Notes: generated by a model from the sequence alone, not told the origin. Shown: positions 18,116 to 26,049, counted from the first letter of the stretch. The stretch: DNA of 52,133 nucleotides from Caulobacter sp. (GCA_029866155.1 JARWZW010000020.1:1-52133); one strand, 5' to 3'. Numbers and translations: made by a program.

Positions 18116-18846
18116 GTGTCGGTCGTGACCTCGTCCCATTCAGCGTCATAGCCGATCAACCAGTTCAGCCCGCGATGGCGCTCCATGACGACCTCGCCAT
18201 CCAGCCTGGCCGGCGCCGGCCTGTTCTTCAGGCCGGCATCCCTGACCGCCCAGTGGTATCGGTAGATCAGATCGGCCGCGTCGAGGATTTCCGCCAGGGG
18301 CCTCATCCGCGCGCGGGACACGAAGGCCTTGCCGTCGTCGGGTTCGATCAGGTCGATCAGGCTGGCGGGATCGACCAGCCGTTCCGGCCGGTCCAGCGCC
18401 TGAATTCGCCCCAGCGCCCAGGCGATCGGGAGGGCGGCCTCAAAGGCCCAGCTGAATTGGACGCGGTCCAGGTCGGACGCTGCAGCGTCCTCCATGAACT
18501 CGATTTCCGAAGGAGAAAGGTCCGCCCTGTCCGCAAAGGCGGCGCGCAGCCGGGTCGCCAGGGCCTGATCACCGCTGACGCTCTTGATCGCCACCAGCAC
18601 CAGGGCGCAGAAGCGCCTCGCCGCTGCGTCTGCCGATGGCGGCCTCGCCTGGGTGCTGTCCTCGATGACGGGCAACCACTCCAGGGTCGAAACCCCCTCC
18701 CCCTTGAGCCGCTTGATTGAGCGGCGCTTGCGGTCTTCAGCTTCGCTCGACCGAGAAACAGCCTCAGCGTTCGCCATTCCTGGCCTGAACAAAAATCCGC
18801 CCAACGGTAGTCCCGAAAACAGGCCCAGAATCGACCGGCGATCCAT
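18112..18846 (-). CDS. DUF4272-like protein with a twin-arginine-like leader
   Basis: 244 residues. The body resembles DUF4272 proteins (RSIKRLKGEGVSTLEWLPVIED, WAFEAALPIAWALGRIQAL, DAADLIYRYHWAVRD). The first 27 residues (MDRRSILGLFSGLPLGGFLF...) look like a signal peptide with an RR-S-x-L pattern close to a Tat motif and end in MANA. I know DUF4272 members as soluble proteins without such a leader, so export would be unusual. It starts one base from the hmgA stop and is coupled to the cupin. Confidence 0.75.
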   Translation of the reverse strand: MDRRSILGLFSGLPLGGFLFRPGMANAEAVSRSSEAEDRKRRSIKRLKGEGVSTLEWLPVIEDSTQARPPSADAAARRFCALVLVAIKSVSGDQALATRLRAAFADRADLSPSEIEFMEDAAASDLDRVQFSWAFEAALPIAWALGRIQALDRPERLVDPASLIDLIEPDDGKAFVSRARMRPLAEILDAADLIYRYHWAVRDAGLKNRPAPARLDGEVVMERHRGLNWLIGYDAEWDEVTTDT

Positions 18847-19982
18847 CAGGCGCCGGTCTTCCAGCTGTCGACATAGGCCGGGTTCTCGACCGCAGTCGCC
18901 CCGTCGCCAACCTCTAGCGGGTCGCGTGTGTCGATCATCACGGCATATTCGTCGGTCGCCGGCTTGGGCTGGACCAGCATGTTCTTCAGGGCCTTGGGGT
19001 GAGGGCCGTGGGTGAAGCCGCTGGGATGGAAGGTCATCATGCCGCTTTCGATATGGTCGCGGCTGAAGAAGTCCCCGGCGTGATAGAAAAGCACCTCGTC
19101 GAAATCGTCGTTGTTGTGGAAGAACGGGATCTTGATGGCGCCAGGGTCAGTCTCGAAGGGCCGGGGCGCAAAGGTGCAGACCACGAACCGGTCGCTCAGG
19201 AACGTCGTGTGGACGCTGGGCGGCAGGTGATATCGGTGGCTGACGACAGGTCGGATGTCCCGGACATTGAGCCTGACCGGAGCCAGCTCGCCATGCCAGC
19301 CCACCGCGTCCAGCGGATTGTATCCATAGGTCGCCGTGGAGACCGCCCCGCGCCGCTTGATCCGCACCGGAAACGCCCCGGCCATCGCCTGATGGTCCCG
19401 GAAGCCCTCGTCCATGATCGGCGTATCCAACACAGCCGGATCGAAGATGGCATGGGGGCCCAATAGACCCTTGTCCGGCAGGGTGAAGTGACTGTTGGTC
19501 GCCTGGATGGACAGGATGGCCGTGTCCGAAACCGGAGCCAGCCGCCACATGGTTCCGCGCGGCAGATAAAGATAGTCGCCAGCCCGGTATCCGATCCGAC
19601 CGAAATCACAGAAGAGATCGCCATCTCCGGCGTGGATGAACAGCAGAAGGTCGCCATCGGCGTTGCGCGCCAGTTCCGTCAGGCCAGGGCCCGGCTTCCA
19701 GAATCGCATTTCAGTGGCGGCGTTGTGCAGCACCACCGGCGCATCCCAGGGCGAAGCCCGGGGCTCGTCCAGTCGATTCAGGTCAAAGGCTCGGGGCCGC
19801 AACGGGCCTTCGAAGCTGGACCAGCCGGTCGGTGGGCGCGGGTGGTAGAGAAAGGCGGCCGGCCCGAAGAACCCCTCCTTTGACATTTCCCGCTCATAGG
19901 TCCCTTCCGGCAGGTCGGCATGGGCCTGTCGGCTATGGCGGCCTTGCGCCCCGCGAACGGGAATCCAGTTTCGATTGCTCAT
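18846..19982 (-). CDS. hmgA: Homogentisate 1,2-dioxygenase
   Basis: 378 residues from the ATG at 19982. The frame stays open 37 codons upstream into the preceding gene, but the sequence there is not conserved in character. It opens the aromatic ring of homogentisate with Fe(II) to give maleylacetoacetate. The iron-site region is visible in IPFFHNNDDFDEVLFYHAGDF and MMTFHPSGFTHGPHP. The N-terminal jelly-roll has LLLFIHAGDGDLFCDFGRI. It is 10 bp downstream of the peptidase gene. Confidence 0.93.
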   Translation of the reverse strand: MSNRNWIPVRGAQGRHSRQAHADLPEGTYEREMSKEGFFGPAAFLYHPRPPTGWSSFEGPLRPRAFDLNRLDEPRASPWDAPVVLHNAATEMRFWKPGPGLTELARNADGDLLLFIHAGDGDLFCDFGRIGYRAGDYLYLPRGTMWRLAPVSDTAILSIQATNSHFTLPDKGLLGPHAIFDPAVLDTPIMDEGFRDHQAMAGAFPVRIKRRGAVSTATYGYNPLDAVGWHGELAPVRLNVRDIRPVVSHRYHLPPSVHTTFLSDRFVVCTFAPRPFETDPGAIKIPFFHNNDDFDEVLFYHAGDFFSRDHIESGMMTFHPSGFTHGPHPKALKNMLVQPKPATDEYAVMIDTRDPLEVGDGATAVENPAYVDSWKTGA

Positions 19983-19992
19983 CCCACGCCCT

Positions 19993-21054
19993 TCAGGGTT
20001 CGTCCTTGTAGATGGAGACGACCGGCGCCTGACCTGCCGAGGCTCGGGCCCGGTACATGCCGCTGGTGTTGAAACTCCAGGCCAGCTGGCCATCCGGCGT
20101 CAGGGCGACCACGCCTCCGTCGCCCCCCAGCCCTGTCAGGCGTTGCTGGATCACGGTATCCGCCGCCTGCCGCAGGGTCAGACCCCTGTACTGAACAAGG
20201 GCGCAGATCTCCCGGGCGACCGTCAATCGGATGAAGTACTCGCCGGTTCCGGTGGCGGACACGGCACAGCTCTTGTCGTCGGCATAGGTTCCCGCGCCGA
20301 TGATCGGCGCATCTCCGACCCGGCCCCAGCGCTTGGCCGTCGTCCCGCCGGTCGAGGTGCCGGCTGCAATATTGCCCCTTGCATCCAGGGCAACCACCCC
20401 CACCGTTCCAAACTTGCGCTCGTCCAGCGGCGGGCGTTCGGTAACAGCCTTGTTGGGAGCCGGCGCCCCGAGCGGACGGGTCGGCATGGGCAGGCCAAGG
20501 CGCTTGAGCTCCTTTTCCAGGCCCTCCCAGCGGCGTTCCGTGAAGAACCAGCCCGGCTCCACCTGCTCCAGACCCTGGGCGCGGGAAAAGGCGTCAGCGC
20601 CCGGACCGGTCATCATGACATGGGGCGATTTTTCCATGACCGTACGGGCCAGGCTGATCGGGTTTCGCGTGCGGGTCACGCCGGCCACCGAACCGGCCTT
20701 CAGGGTGGCCCCGTCCATGATGGCGGCGTCCAGTTCATTTCGACCTTCGGCGGTGAACACAGCGCCCCGGCCCGCGTTGAACAGGGGATCATCCTCCATC
20801 TGCCGGACGGTCGCTTCGACCGCATCCAGCGATGAGCCGCCGGCCTGAAGCACCCTTGAGCCCTCGGCCAGGGCCGCCGCCATGGCCTGGCGATAGGCGG
20901 CTTCAGTGGCCGCATCCATCTGGTCCCGCTCGATCACCCCGGCCCCGCCATGGATGGCGATCGCCCATTGCGGCCTGGGCGGAACCTGCGCCGGGGCCGG
21001 ACAGGCCAGGGACAATGTCGCCAGCAGGGCCGGGATCAGGGATTTCAGTGGCAT
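19993..21054 (-). CDS. Secreted isoaspartyl peptidase / L-asparaginase (Ntn hydrolase)
   Basis: 353 residues. A signal peptide (MPLKSLIPALLATLSLACPA, then APAQ) predicts a periplasmic enzyme. The plant-type asparaginase signature is intact: AIHGGAG near the N-terminus, the autocleavage nucleophile T217 in KFGTVGVVALD, and GNIAAGTSTGGTTAKRWGRVGD. It cleaves isoaspartyl dipeptides or asparagine after self-processing. RBS AAGGA precedes the ATG. It lies between hppD and hmgA in one transcription direction, although no tyrosine-pathway role is known. Confidence 0.92.
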   Translation of the reverse strand: MPLKSLIPALLATLSLACPAPAQVPPRPQWAIAIHGGAGVIERDQMDAATEAAYRQAMAAALAEGSRVLQAGGSSLDAVEATVRQMEDDPLFNAGRGAVFTAEGRNELDAAIMDGATLKAGSVAGVTRTRNPISLARTVMEKSPHVMMTGPGADAFSRAQGLEQVEPGWFFTERRWEGLEKELKRLGLPMPTRPLGAPAPNKAVTERPPLDERKFGTVGVVALDARGNIAAGTSTGGTTAKRWGRVGDAPIIGAGTYADDKSCAVSATGTGEYFIRLTVAREICALVQYRGLTLRQAADTVIQQRLTGLGGDGGVVALTPDGQLAWSFNTSGMYRARASAGQAPVVSIYKDEP

Positions 21055-21091
21055 GATAAGGAATCCTTCTCTTGGTGCGGAGAAGGAGCGA

Positions 21092-22195
21092 TCAGGATTC
21101 CGTCACCACACCCCGTCGAATCTGGTCCAGTTCGATGCTTTCGAACAGGGCCTTGAAGTTGCCCTCGCCAAAGCCTTCATTACCCTTGCGCTGGATGATC
21201 TCGAAAAAGATCGGACCGATCAGGTTTTCCGTGAAGATCTGCAGCAGCAGCCCCTGCCCTTCGGTGGGCGCACCATCCAGCAGGATGTTGTCGGCCTGCA
21301 GCCGCTGCAGGTCCTCGCCATGGCCGGGCACCCGGGCGTCGAGCAGTTCGTAATAGCTTTCCGGGGTCTGCTGGAACTTGACCCCACGGGCCCTGAGGGT
21401 CTCGACCACGCCATAGATGTCGTCCGCGCCGAAGGCGAGGTGCTGAATGCCCTCGCCACGATAGTCCCGCAGGAACTCCTCGATCTGGCTCTGCTCGTCC
21501 TGGCTCTCGTTCAGCGGGATGCGGATCTTGCCATCCGGGCTGGTCATGGCCTTGGAGAACAGTCCGGTCACCTTGCCCTCGATGTCGAAGTAGCGAATCT
21601 GGCGGAAATTGAAGACCTTCTCATAGAAGTCCGCCCACTTGCCCATGTTGCCCCGGAAGACATTGTGGGTCAGGTGGTCCAGGTAGGTCAGGCCAACCCC
21701 GTTGATGGCCTCCGCAGCCGAGGCGCCTTCGATGGGCAGAAAATCGACGTCGTAGATCTCCTGGGCGCCATAGCGGTCCACCAGATAGAGGTTGGATCCG
21801 CCGATCCCCTCGATGGCCGGAATGTTCAGTTCCATAGGACCAACCAGCCCCTGAACCGGTTTGGCTCCCCGCTCTATGGCCATTCGAAAGGCCTTGGCGG
21901 CGTCGCGAACCCGAAAGGCCATGGCGTTGGCCGACGGGCCATGCGCGCCGCGAAACTCCGCAGGCTGGCCTGCAGGCTCCATGTTCAGGATGAAGTTGAT
22001 GTCGCCCTGGCGAAAATGCAGCACATTCTTGGAACGATGCCGGCCGACCGCCGTAAATCCCATCAGCTCCCAAAGCGCCTTGAGGCTGTCGGGATCCGGC
22101 GAAGTGAACTCGACGAACTCGAAACCGTCGGTGCCCAGGGGATTATCGAACAGATCGGTGGAAATCGTGTTTCCGACGCTGGACGTGAGGGTCAT
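21092..22195 (-). CDS. hppD: 4-hydroxyphenylpyruvate dioxygenase
   Basis: 367 residues from the ATG at 22195; a TTG eleven codons upstream is also open. Two VOC-fold halves. Fe(II) ligands are expected from YLDHLTHNVFRG, IQHLAFGADDIYG and FFEIIQRKGNEGFGEGNFKALFE, the last being the typical C-terminal signature. It converts 4-hydroxyphenylpyruvate to homogentisate and is the first gene of the degradation run. A candidate regulator site lies just upstream. Confidence 0.95.
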   Translation of the reverse strand: MTLTSSVGNTISTDLFDNPLGTDGFEFVEFTSPDPDSLKALWELMGFTAVGRHRSKNVLHFRQGDINFILNMEPAGQPAEFRGAHGPSANAMAFRVRDAAKAFRMAIERGAKPVQGLVGPMELNIPAIEGIGGSNLYLVDRYGAQEIYDVDFLPIEGASAAEAINGVGLTYLDHLTHNVFRGNMGKWADFYEKVFNFRQIRYFDIEGKVTGLFSKAMTSPDGKIRIPLNESQDEQSQIEEFLRDYRGEGIQHLAFGADDIYGVVETLRARGVKFQQTPESYYELLDARVPGHGEDLQRLQADNILLDGAPTEGQGLLLQIFTENLIGPIFFEIIQRKGNEGFGEGNFKALFESIELDQIRRGVVTES

Positions 22196-22232
22196 GGGCG
22201 GCCTTCGATCTGGAATTGGCAAGACCAATATC

Positions 22233-22257
22233 GTATCATATGCAACTAACTACGCAA
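22233..22257 (-). promoter_or_regulatory. Candidate hppD promoter with MarR-like inverted repeat
   Basis: GTTGCATATGATAC (minus strand, 22233-22246) is an imperfect palindrome centred on CATATG. It overlaps a possible -10 (GATACGAT) downstream of a TTGCGT hexamer (22252-22257). The MarR-family gene at the other end of the cluster is the obvious candidate binder. Both the promoter and the site are tentative. Confidence 0.4.
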
Positions 22258-22364
22258 CCTTGGTCAGCCTACCTCCGCCCTGGCCTTGACCATAGTTGCG
22301 CCGCACGGGCCCTGGCGACCGAAACAGGCTTTCCCTTTCACCCGAGCCGCTCTAGCACTGGGTT

Positions 22365-22964
22365 ATGCTGCGCAAACTCTATGACTGGGTGATGGGACTG
22401 GCCGGGTCTCGTCATGCTCCTTCCGCCCTGTTTGCGGTGTCCTTCGCCGAAAGCTCGTTCTTTCCGGTTCCACCGGACGTGATGCTGGCGCCCATGGTTC
22501 TGAAGAACCCGGACAAGGCCTGGTTCTATGCCGGGGTCTGCACCCTGGCCTCGGTGCTGGGCGGGATCCTGGGCTATGCCATCGGCTATTTTCTGCAGGA
22601 TTTCGGCGTCTGGCTGATGAACGTGACCGGCCACGCTGGCGGCATGACCGAGTTCAAGTGCTGGTACGATCGCTACGGGGTCTGGGTCATCCTGGCCAAG
22701 GGCCTGACGCCCATTCCTTACAAGCTCGTGACCGTCGCCTCGGGACTGGCGCAATACAGCTTCGGCATCTTCGTCCTGGCCTCGGTAATCACCCGGGGTG
22801 CCCGTTTCTTTCTGGTGGCCTGGGTGGTCAAGGCCTTCGGGCCGGCCATGTTGCCTGTCATAGAGCGTCGACTGGCCCTGTTCGCCGGCCTCGCCATCGC
22901 CCTTGTGGTCGGCGGACTGGTCGCCAGCCACTATCTTGGCGGAAGTTCCGCCTCTGCCTGCTAG
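22365..22964 (+). CDS. YqaA-family (VTT/DedA-like) inner-membrane protein
   Basis: 199 residues. Hydrophobic segments interrupted by the re-entrant motifs of this superfamily: FAESSFFPVPPDVMLAP, GILGYAIGYFLQDFGVWL and GLTPIPYKLVTVASGL. The family is linked to membrane lipid or proton-dependent transport, with no defined substrate for YqaA members. No clear ribosome site precedes the ATG, so a leaderless message is possible. It heads the set with dsbB and coq7, nine bases apart. Confidence 0.87.
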   Translation: MLRKLYDWVMGLAGSRHAPSALFAVSFAESSFFPVPPDVMLAPMVLKNPDKAWFYAGVCTLASVLGGILGYAIGYFLQDFGVWLMNVTGHAGGMTEFKCWYDRYGVWVILAKGLTPIPYKLVTVASGLAQYSFGIFVLASVITRGARFFLVAWVVKAFGPAMLPVIERRLALFAGLAIALVVGGLVASHYLGGSSASAC

Positions 22965-22973
22965 GCGCGCTTC

Positions 22974-23498
22974 ATGGTCCTGCTCCAGCGACTGATCACC
23001 CTGACCATCCGCCACTGGCCCTGGGTGGCGCTGTTATCGTCGGCCCTGATGCTGGCCATCGCCCATGCCTTCGAGGCCTTCGGCGGGCTCATGCCCTGCA
23101 CCCTGTGCCTCCGGCAGAGGGAAGTCTATTGGACAGTCATGACCGCCGCGGCCCTGACCATCGTCCTGGGCCGGTTCCCCTGGAGCCAGCGGTTTCGACC
23201 CTGGCTGAACGTCCTGCTGGGCCTGATCTTCCTCTATGGCATGGGGATGGCCATCTATCATTCCGGCGCCGAGTGGAAATGGTGGCCCGGCCCCACCACC
23301 TGCGCCTCGGGCGGAGGCGGCCGGGGCGCGACAACGGCGCAGCTGCAGGCGCTGCTGGATGGCGCTAAGGTGTCAGCCCCGGCCTGCGACAAGGCCGCCT
23401 GGGTGTTCCTTGGCCTGTCCATGGCCGGCTGGAATGCTATCATCAGTCTCAAGCTCGCTGTCTGGAGCTTCATCGCCGCCCGGGAGTCCCGTGCATGA
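22974..23498 (+). CDS. dsbB: Disulfide bond formation protein B
   Basis: 174 residues with four hydrophobic helices. The two periplasmic cysteine pairs are present: CTLC in LMPCTLCLRQREVYW, and a second pair split between PTTCASGG and APACDKAAW. DsbB reoxidises DsbA with ubiquinone. The next gene makes ubiquinone, and its ATG overlaps this stop, which fits a functional link through the quinone pool. No dsbA is in the window; a TlpA-type thioredoxin is at 28583-29197. Confidence 0.9.
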   Translation: MVLLQRLITLTIRHWPWVALLSSALMLAIAHAFEAFGGLMPCTLCLRQREVYWTVMTAAALTIVLGRFPWSQRFRPWLNVLLGLIFLYGMGMAIYHSGAEWKWWPGPTTCASGGGGRGATTAQLQALLDGAKVSAPACDKAAWVFLGLSMAGWNAIISLKLAVWSFIAARESRA

Positions 23499-24058
23499 CC
23501 GCAAAACCCATTCCCGCCAGACCTGGCCGCGGCGCGGCAGAGGGCCGACTGGCAGAGATGCTGCGGGTCGATCACGCCGGAGAACTGGGCGCTGTCCATA
23601 TCTATCGCGGCCAGCAGGCCGTTCTGGGGCGGGCGCCGGGACGGGAGCGAATCGCCAGCCAGCTCGCCGAAATGGAGGGCCATGAGCAGGTTCATCTCAG
23701 CCGCATGGAATCCCTGCTCAACGAAAGACGCATTCGCCCGACTCTGCTGTCACCCCTCTGGCGCGCCGCCGGATTCGCCCTTGGCGCAGGCACGGCCCTG
23801 TTGGGCGAAAAGGCCGCCCATGCCTGCACGGAGGCGGTCGAGACCGTGATCGAGGAACATTACGCCGGTCAGATCGCTGAACTGGCCTCCAGCGAACCAG
23901 CCCTGGTTTCTGAACTCAGCCAGTTTCGCGATGACGAACTGGCCCATCGTGATCTGGCCCTGGCCGAAGGCGCGCGCGAGGCTCCAGCCTATCCGCTACT
24001 GGCGGCGGTAATCCAGGCCGGTTGCCGCGCGGCGATCAAGATCAGCGAAAAAATCTAG
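23495..24058 (+). CDS. coq7: Demethoxyubiquinone hydroxylase
   Basis: 187 residues. Di-iron hydroxylase acting in the last hydroxylation of ubiquinone synthesis at the membrane. Carboxylate and histidine ligands are seen in two repeats of E...ExxH: DHAGELGAVHIYRGQ, EMEGHEQVHL, ETVIEEHYAGQ and RDDELAHRDLAL. The ATG overlaps the dsbB stop by four bases. Confidence 0.94.
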   Translation: MTAKPIPARPGRGAAEGRLAEMLRVDHAGELGAVHIYRGQQAVLGRAPGRERIASQLAEMEGHEQVHLSRMESLLNERRIRPTLLSPLWRAAGFALGAGTALLGEKAAHACTEAVETVIEEHYAGQIAELASSEPALVSELSQFRDDELAHRDLALAEGAREAPAYPLLAAVIQAGCRAAIKISEKI

Positions 24059-24106
24059 GAACCATCCCGGACACAGGACGCTGAATCCCCCCAACAGGAG
24101 CGCCCC

Positions 24107-24235
24107 ATGCCCGCCTTCATGTCAGACCCGGATTTTGAGCCCGAGCCGCTGGAACCCTGGCCCGGCCAGCCGATGGACACGCCCCCGGAACCGGACTTCG
24201 ACCCCGTCCAGCCCGACACTGTCGTCGGCCCCTGA
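24107..24235 (+). CDS. 42-residue acidic, proline-rich peptide
   Basis: A small open frame preceded by AACAGGAG at good spacing, 48 bp after coq7. The product (starting MPAFMSDPDFEPEPLEPWPG) is rich in proline, aspartate and glutamate with no lysine, arginine or hydrophobic stretch, so it is likely disordered. It could be the last gene of the coq7 operon. No family recognised. Confidence 0.55.
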   Translation: MPAFMSDPDFEPEPLEPWPGQPMDTPPEPDFDPVQPDTVVGP

Positions 24236-24250
24236 CGCCGCCGACGGTCG

Positions 24251-24811
24251 TCAAGCCTCCAGTTCGATGTCCCAATACAGATAGTCCAGCCAGCTCTCGT
24301 GCAGATGGCCCGGCGGGAAGCGACGGCCGCGATCCTGAAGTTCGTGCATGCTGGGTCGGCGCGGGGCCCTCCGCGGATGCATCGCCGCTTCCCTTGGGGT
24401 CCGACCGCCCTTTGTCAGGTTGCAGGGCGCACAGGCGGTGACGATGTTTTCCCAGGTGGTTCGCCCGCCCCGCGACCTTGGCAGCACATGATCGAAGGTC
24501 AGGTCGTCGCCGCATCCGCAGTACTGGCAGGTGAAGGAATCCCGCAGGAAGAGGTTGAACCGTGTGAAGGCCGGAGGCCGGTCCTGGGAAACATACTGCT
24601 TGAGCGAAACGACGCTGGGCAACTGCATCTCGAAGGACGGGCTGCGAATGACCTGATCATAGGTGGATATGACGTCCACCCGGTCCAGGAACACCGCCTT
24701 GATCACATCCTGCCAGGGCCAGACTGACAGGGGATAATAGCTGAGCGGCCGATAGTCGGCGTTGAGCACCAGGGCTGGCCAGCCCGATGGGGCGTGGGTG
24801 ATCACCTGCAT
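24251..24811 (-). CDS. HNH endonuclease family protein
   Basis: 186 residues from the ATG at 24811; the open frame extends about 100 codons upstream but that part crosses the terminator at 24985-25005 and is not protein-like. The HNH core has two CxxC zinc knuckles (CQYCGCGDDLTFDHVLPRS and ACAPCNLTKGG) with the DH and N residues of the fold. The N-terminal VLNADYRPLSYYPLSVWPW and the C-terminal LHESWLDYLYWDIELEA match a group conserved in alphaproteobacteria. Its cellular role is not known. Confidence 0.88.
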   Translation of the reverse strand: MQVITHAPSGWPALVLNADYRPLSYYPLSVWPWQDVIKAVFLDRVDVISTYDQVIRSPSFEMQLPSVVSLKQYVSQDRPPAFTRFNLFLRDSFTCQYCGCGDDLTFDHVLPRSRGGRTTWENIVTACAPCNLTKGGRTPREAAMHPRRAPRRPSMHELQDRGRRFPPGHLHESWLDYLYWDIELEA

Positions 24812-24975
24812 GATCGCCGCCAGGTGATGATGGATGACCTTAAGGAACTGAAGACAAACCTGCCTTTCCGCCACAGTTCGGGAATCGCCATCATTCCCGA
24901 GTGCATGTGGAGAATGACCCGGAAACACGACAGGTCCAAGACGCCGGAAGCGTTCAGCCCTGGAAATCCCGGAAC

Positions 24976-25005
24976 AAAGAAAAAGGGAGGCGCCGGGCGC
25001 CTCCC
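24976..25005 (-). terminator. Rho-independent terminator (minus strand)
   Basis: A perfect 10-bp stem GGGAGGCGCC/GGCGCCTCCC (24985-25005) is followed on the minus strand by TTTTTCTTTG. It closes the transcript of the 37-residue peptide gene (25127-25240) and separates it from the HNH gene. Confidence 0.85.
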
Positions 25006-25126
25006 TTGAGGAGTCTCGGGCGATCCGCCCTCGAGGAAAGGCGAACCGCATTGGATCGAGAAGATCCGTTCCGGACGGTGACTGCAGGACAGCCTCCGCG
25101 GAACCTTGAAACATCAGACCGGCATT

Positions 25127-25240
25127 CTAGCCGCCGACGAAGACGGTCGCGCCTGCAAGGACCAGACCCAGGCCCACAAGGTAGACGGAGACCGAACGGT
25201 CGAAGAAGCGTTCGAACGCGGAGATTTTCGAAATGGTCAT
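25127..25240 (-). CDS. 37-residue single-span membrane peptide, divergent from TetR
   Basis: ATG at 25240 preceded by GGAAGG nine bases away. The product begins MTISKISAFERFFDRSVSVY and continues into one hydrophobic helix (about residues 18-35) ending VFVGG. The N-terminal half is basic and amphipathic, so the N-terminus should face the cytoplasm. It has its own predicted promoter (25332-25359) covered by a TetR-type operator, and a strong terminator about 120 bp after its stop. It is therefore a complete small transcription unit. No known family recognised. Possible roles are a small regulator of a membrane pump or a membrane-active stress peptide; both are guesses. Confidence 0.7.
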   Translation of the reverse strand: MTISKISAFERFFDRSVSVYLVGLGLVLAGATVFVGG

Positions 25241-25320
25241 GACACACACCTTCCAGGTTTTGGGCCGCCACTGGGTCGGCCCGTTTTTTTCATCCCCGGG
25301 GGAGCGGGGTTCGTCCGATC

Positions 25321-25348
25321 TGGACAATGCTTAGATAGCAGCTATCTA
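25321..25348 (+). promoter_or_regulatory. Predicted tetR promoter
   Basis: TGGACA (25321-25326), a 14-bp gap, and GCTATCTA (25341-25348), which matches the Caulobacter -10 pattern GCTANAWC at all but the last base. The -10 is the right half of the palindrome. The predicted start is about 35 bp before the tetR ATG. Confidence 0.55.
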
Positions 25349-25351
25349 AGC
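25329..25351. promoter_or_regulatory. TetR-type operator, 11-bp perfect inverted repeat
   Basis: GCTTAGATAGC, one central A, GCTATCTAAGC. Both arms are exact over 11 bp. It lies between the divergent tetR gene (25391) and the 37-residue peptide gene (25240) and overlaps the predicted -10 boxes of both. Autoregulation plus control of the peptide gene is the natural reading. Confidence 0.85.
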
Positions 25352-25359
25352 GCTGTCAA
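25332..25359 (-). promoter_or_regulatory. Predicted promoter of the 37-residue peptide gene
   Basis: Minus strand TTGACA (25354-25359), a 14-bp gap, and GCTATCTA (25332-25339). The -35 is the full consensus. The -10 is the left half of the palindrome. Bound repressor would block it. Confidence 0.65.
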
Positions 25360-25390
25360 GATGATCTTTACGCCGTTCGGATAGAGTTTT

Positions 25391-26038
25391 ATGATGCAGC
25401 CAATGACCCTTGAAGCCATCACCGATCCCCGCCCCTATCATCATGGCGATCTGCGCCGCGCGCTGGTCGACGCCGCCGCCCGGATTCTTGAAAGGGAGGG
25501 CCCCAGCGCCCTGTCCCTCCGGGCGGTTGCGCGGGAGGCCGGGGTCAGTCCCGCGGCCCCCTACCATCACTTCAAGGACAAGGGCGAACTGCTGGACGCC
25601 GTCGCCCATGTGGGTTGGGACGCCCTGGGCGAGGCGATGAACCAGGCCGTGGCCAACGCCAGGGACGTTCATGAACACATGACCGAACTGGGCGTGGCCT
25701 ATGTCTGTTTTTCCCAGCGCCATCCCGCCCTGTACCGGGTGATGTATGACTGCTCGAGAGACAGGGACTCGCTGCCTGAGGGCATGGCCGACAACGACGA
25801 CAGCGCCTATTGCATGGTGCGCGAGACCTTCCGCAAAAGCGCCGGCCCGGACGTCACCGACCTGGATGTGGAACTGGCGACCATCGCGGCCTGGTGCACC
25901 GCCCACGGACTGGCGGAAATGAGCGGCTTCGCACAGTTTGCCCCCCTCAAGCGCGCGCTCGGCGGCGACGAGGCCTTCCTGCGCGGCGTGCTGAGCCATC
26001 TGGGAGCCTTCGCCAGGCGAATCCCGCCCCAGGCCTGA
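25391..26038 (+). CDS. TetR-family transcriptional regulator
   Basis: 215 residues. The N-terminal helix-turn-helix is clear: RALVDAAARILEREGP, LSLRAVAREAGVSPAAPYHHF, KDKGELLDAVA. The C-terminal ligand domain (YVCFSQRHPALYRVMYD) resembles the WHG-type C-terminal domain found in some TetR regulators. An in-frame ATG one codon later, and another four codons later (MTLEAI), are alternatives. It is divergent from a 37-residue membrane peptide with a shared operator, and gluQ follows 11 bp downstream. The ligand is unknown. Confidence 0.92.
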   Translation: MMQPMTLEAITDPRPYHHGDLRRALVDAAARILEREGPSALSLRAVAREAGVSPAAPYHHFKDKGELLDAVAHVGWDALGEAMNQAVANARDVHEHMTELGVAYVCFSQRHPALYRVMYDCSRDRDSLPEGMADNDDSAYCMVRETFRKSAGPDVTDLDVELATIAAWCTAHGLAEMSGFAQFAPLKRALGGDEAFLRGVLSHLGAFARRIPPQA

Positions 26039-26049
26039 CGTACCGGATC

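Noticed and set aside
24878..24900. Inverted repeat TCGGGAAT/ATTCCCGA upstream of the HNH gene
   Set aside because: Eight-base arms could be an operator, but no matching regulator, second copy or promoter was found. Kept out of the feature list.
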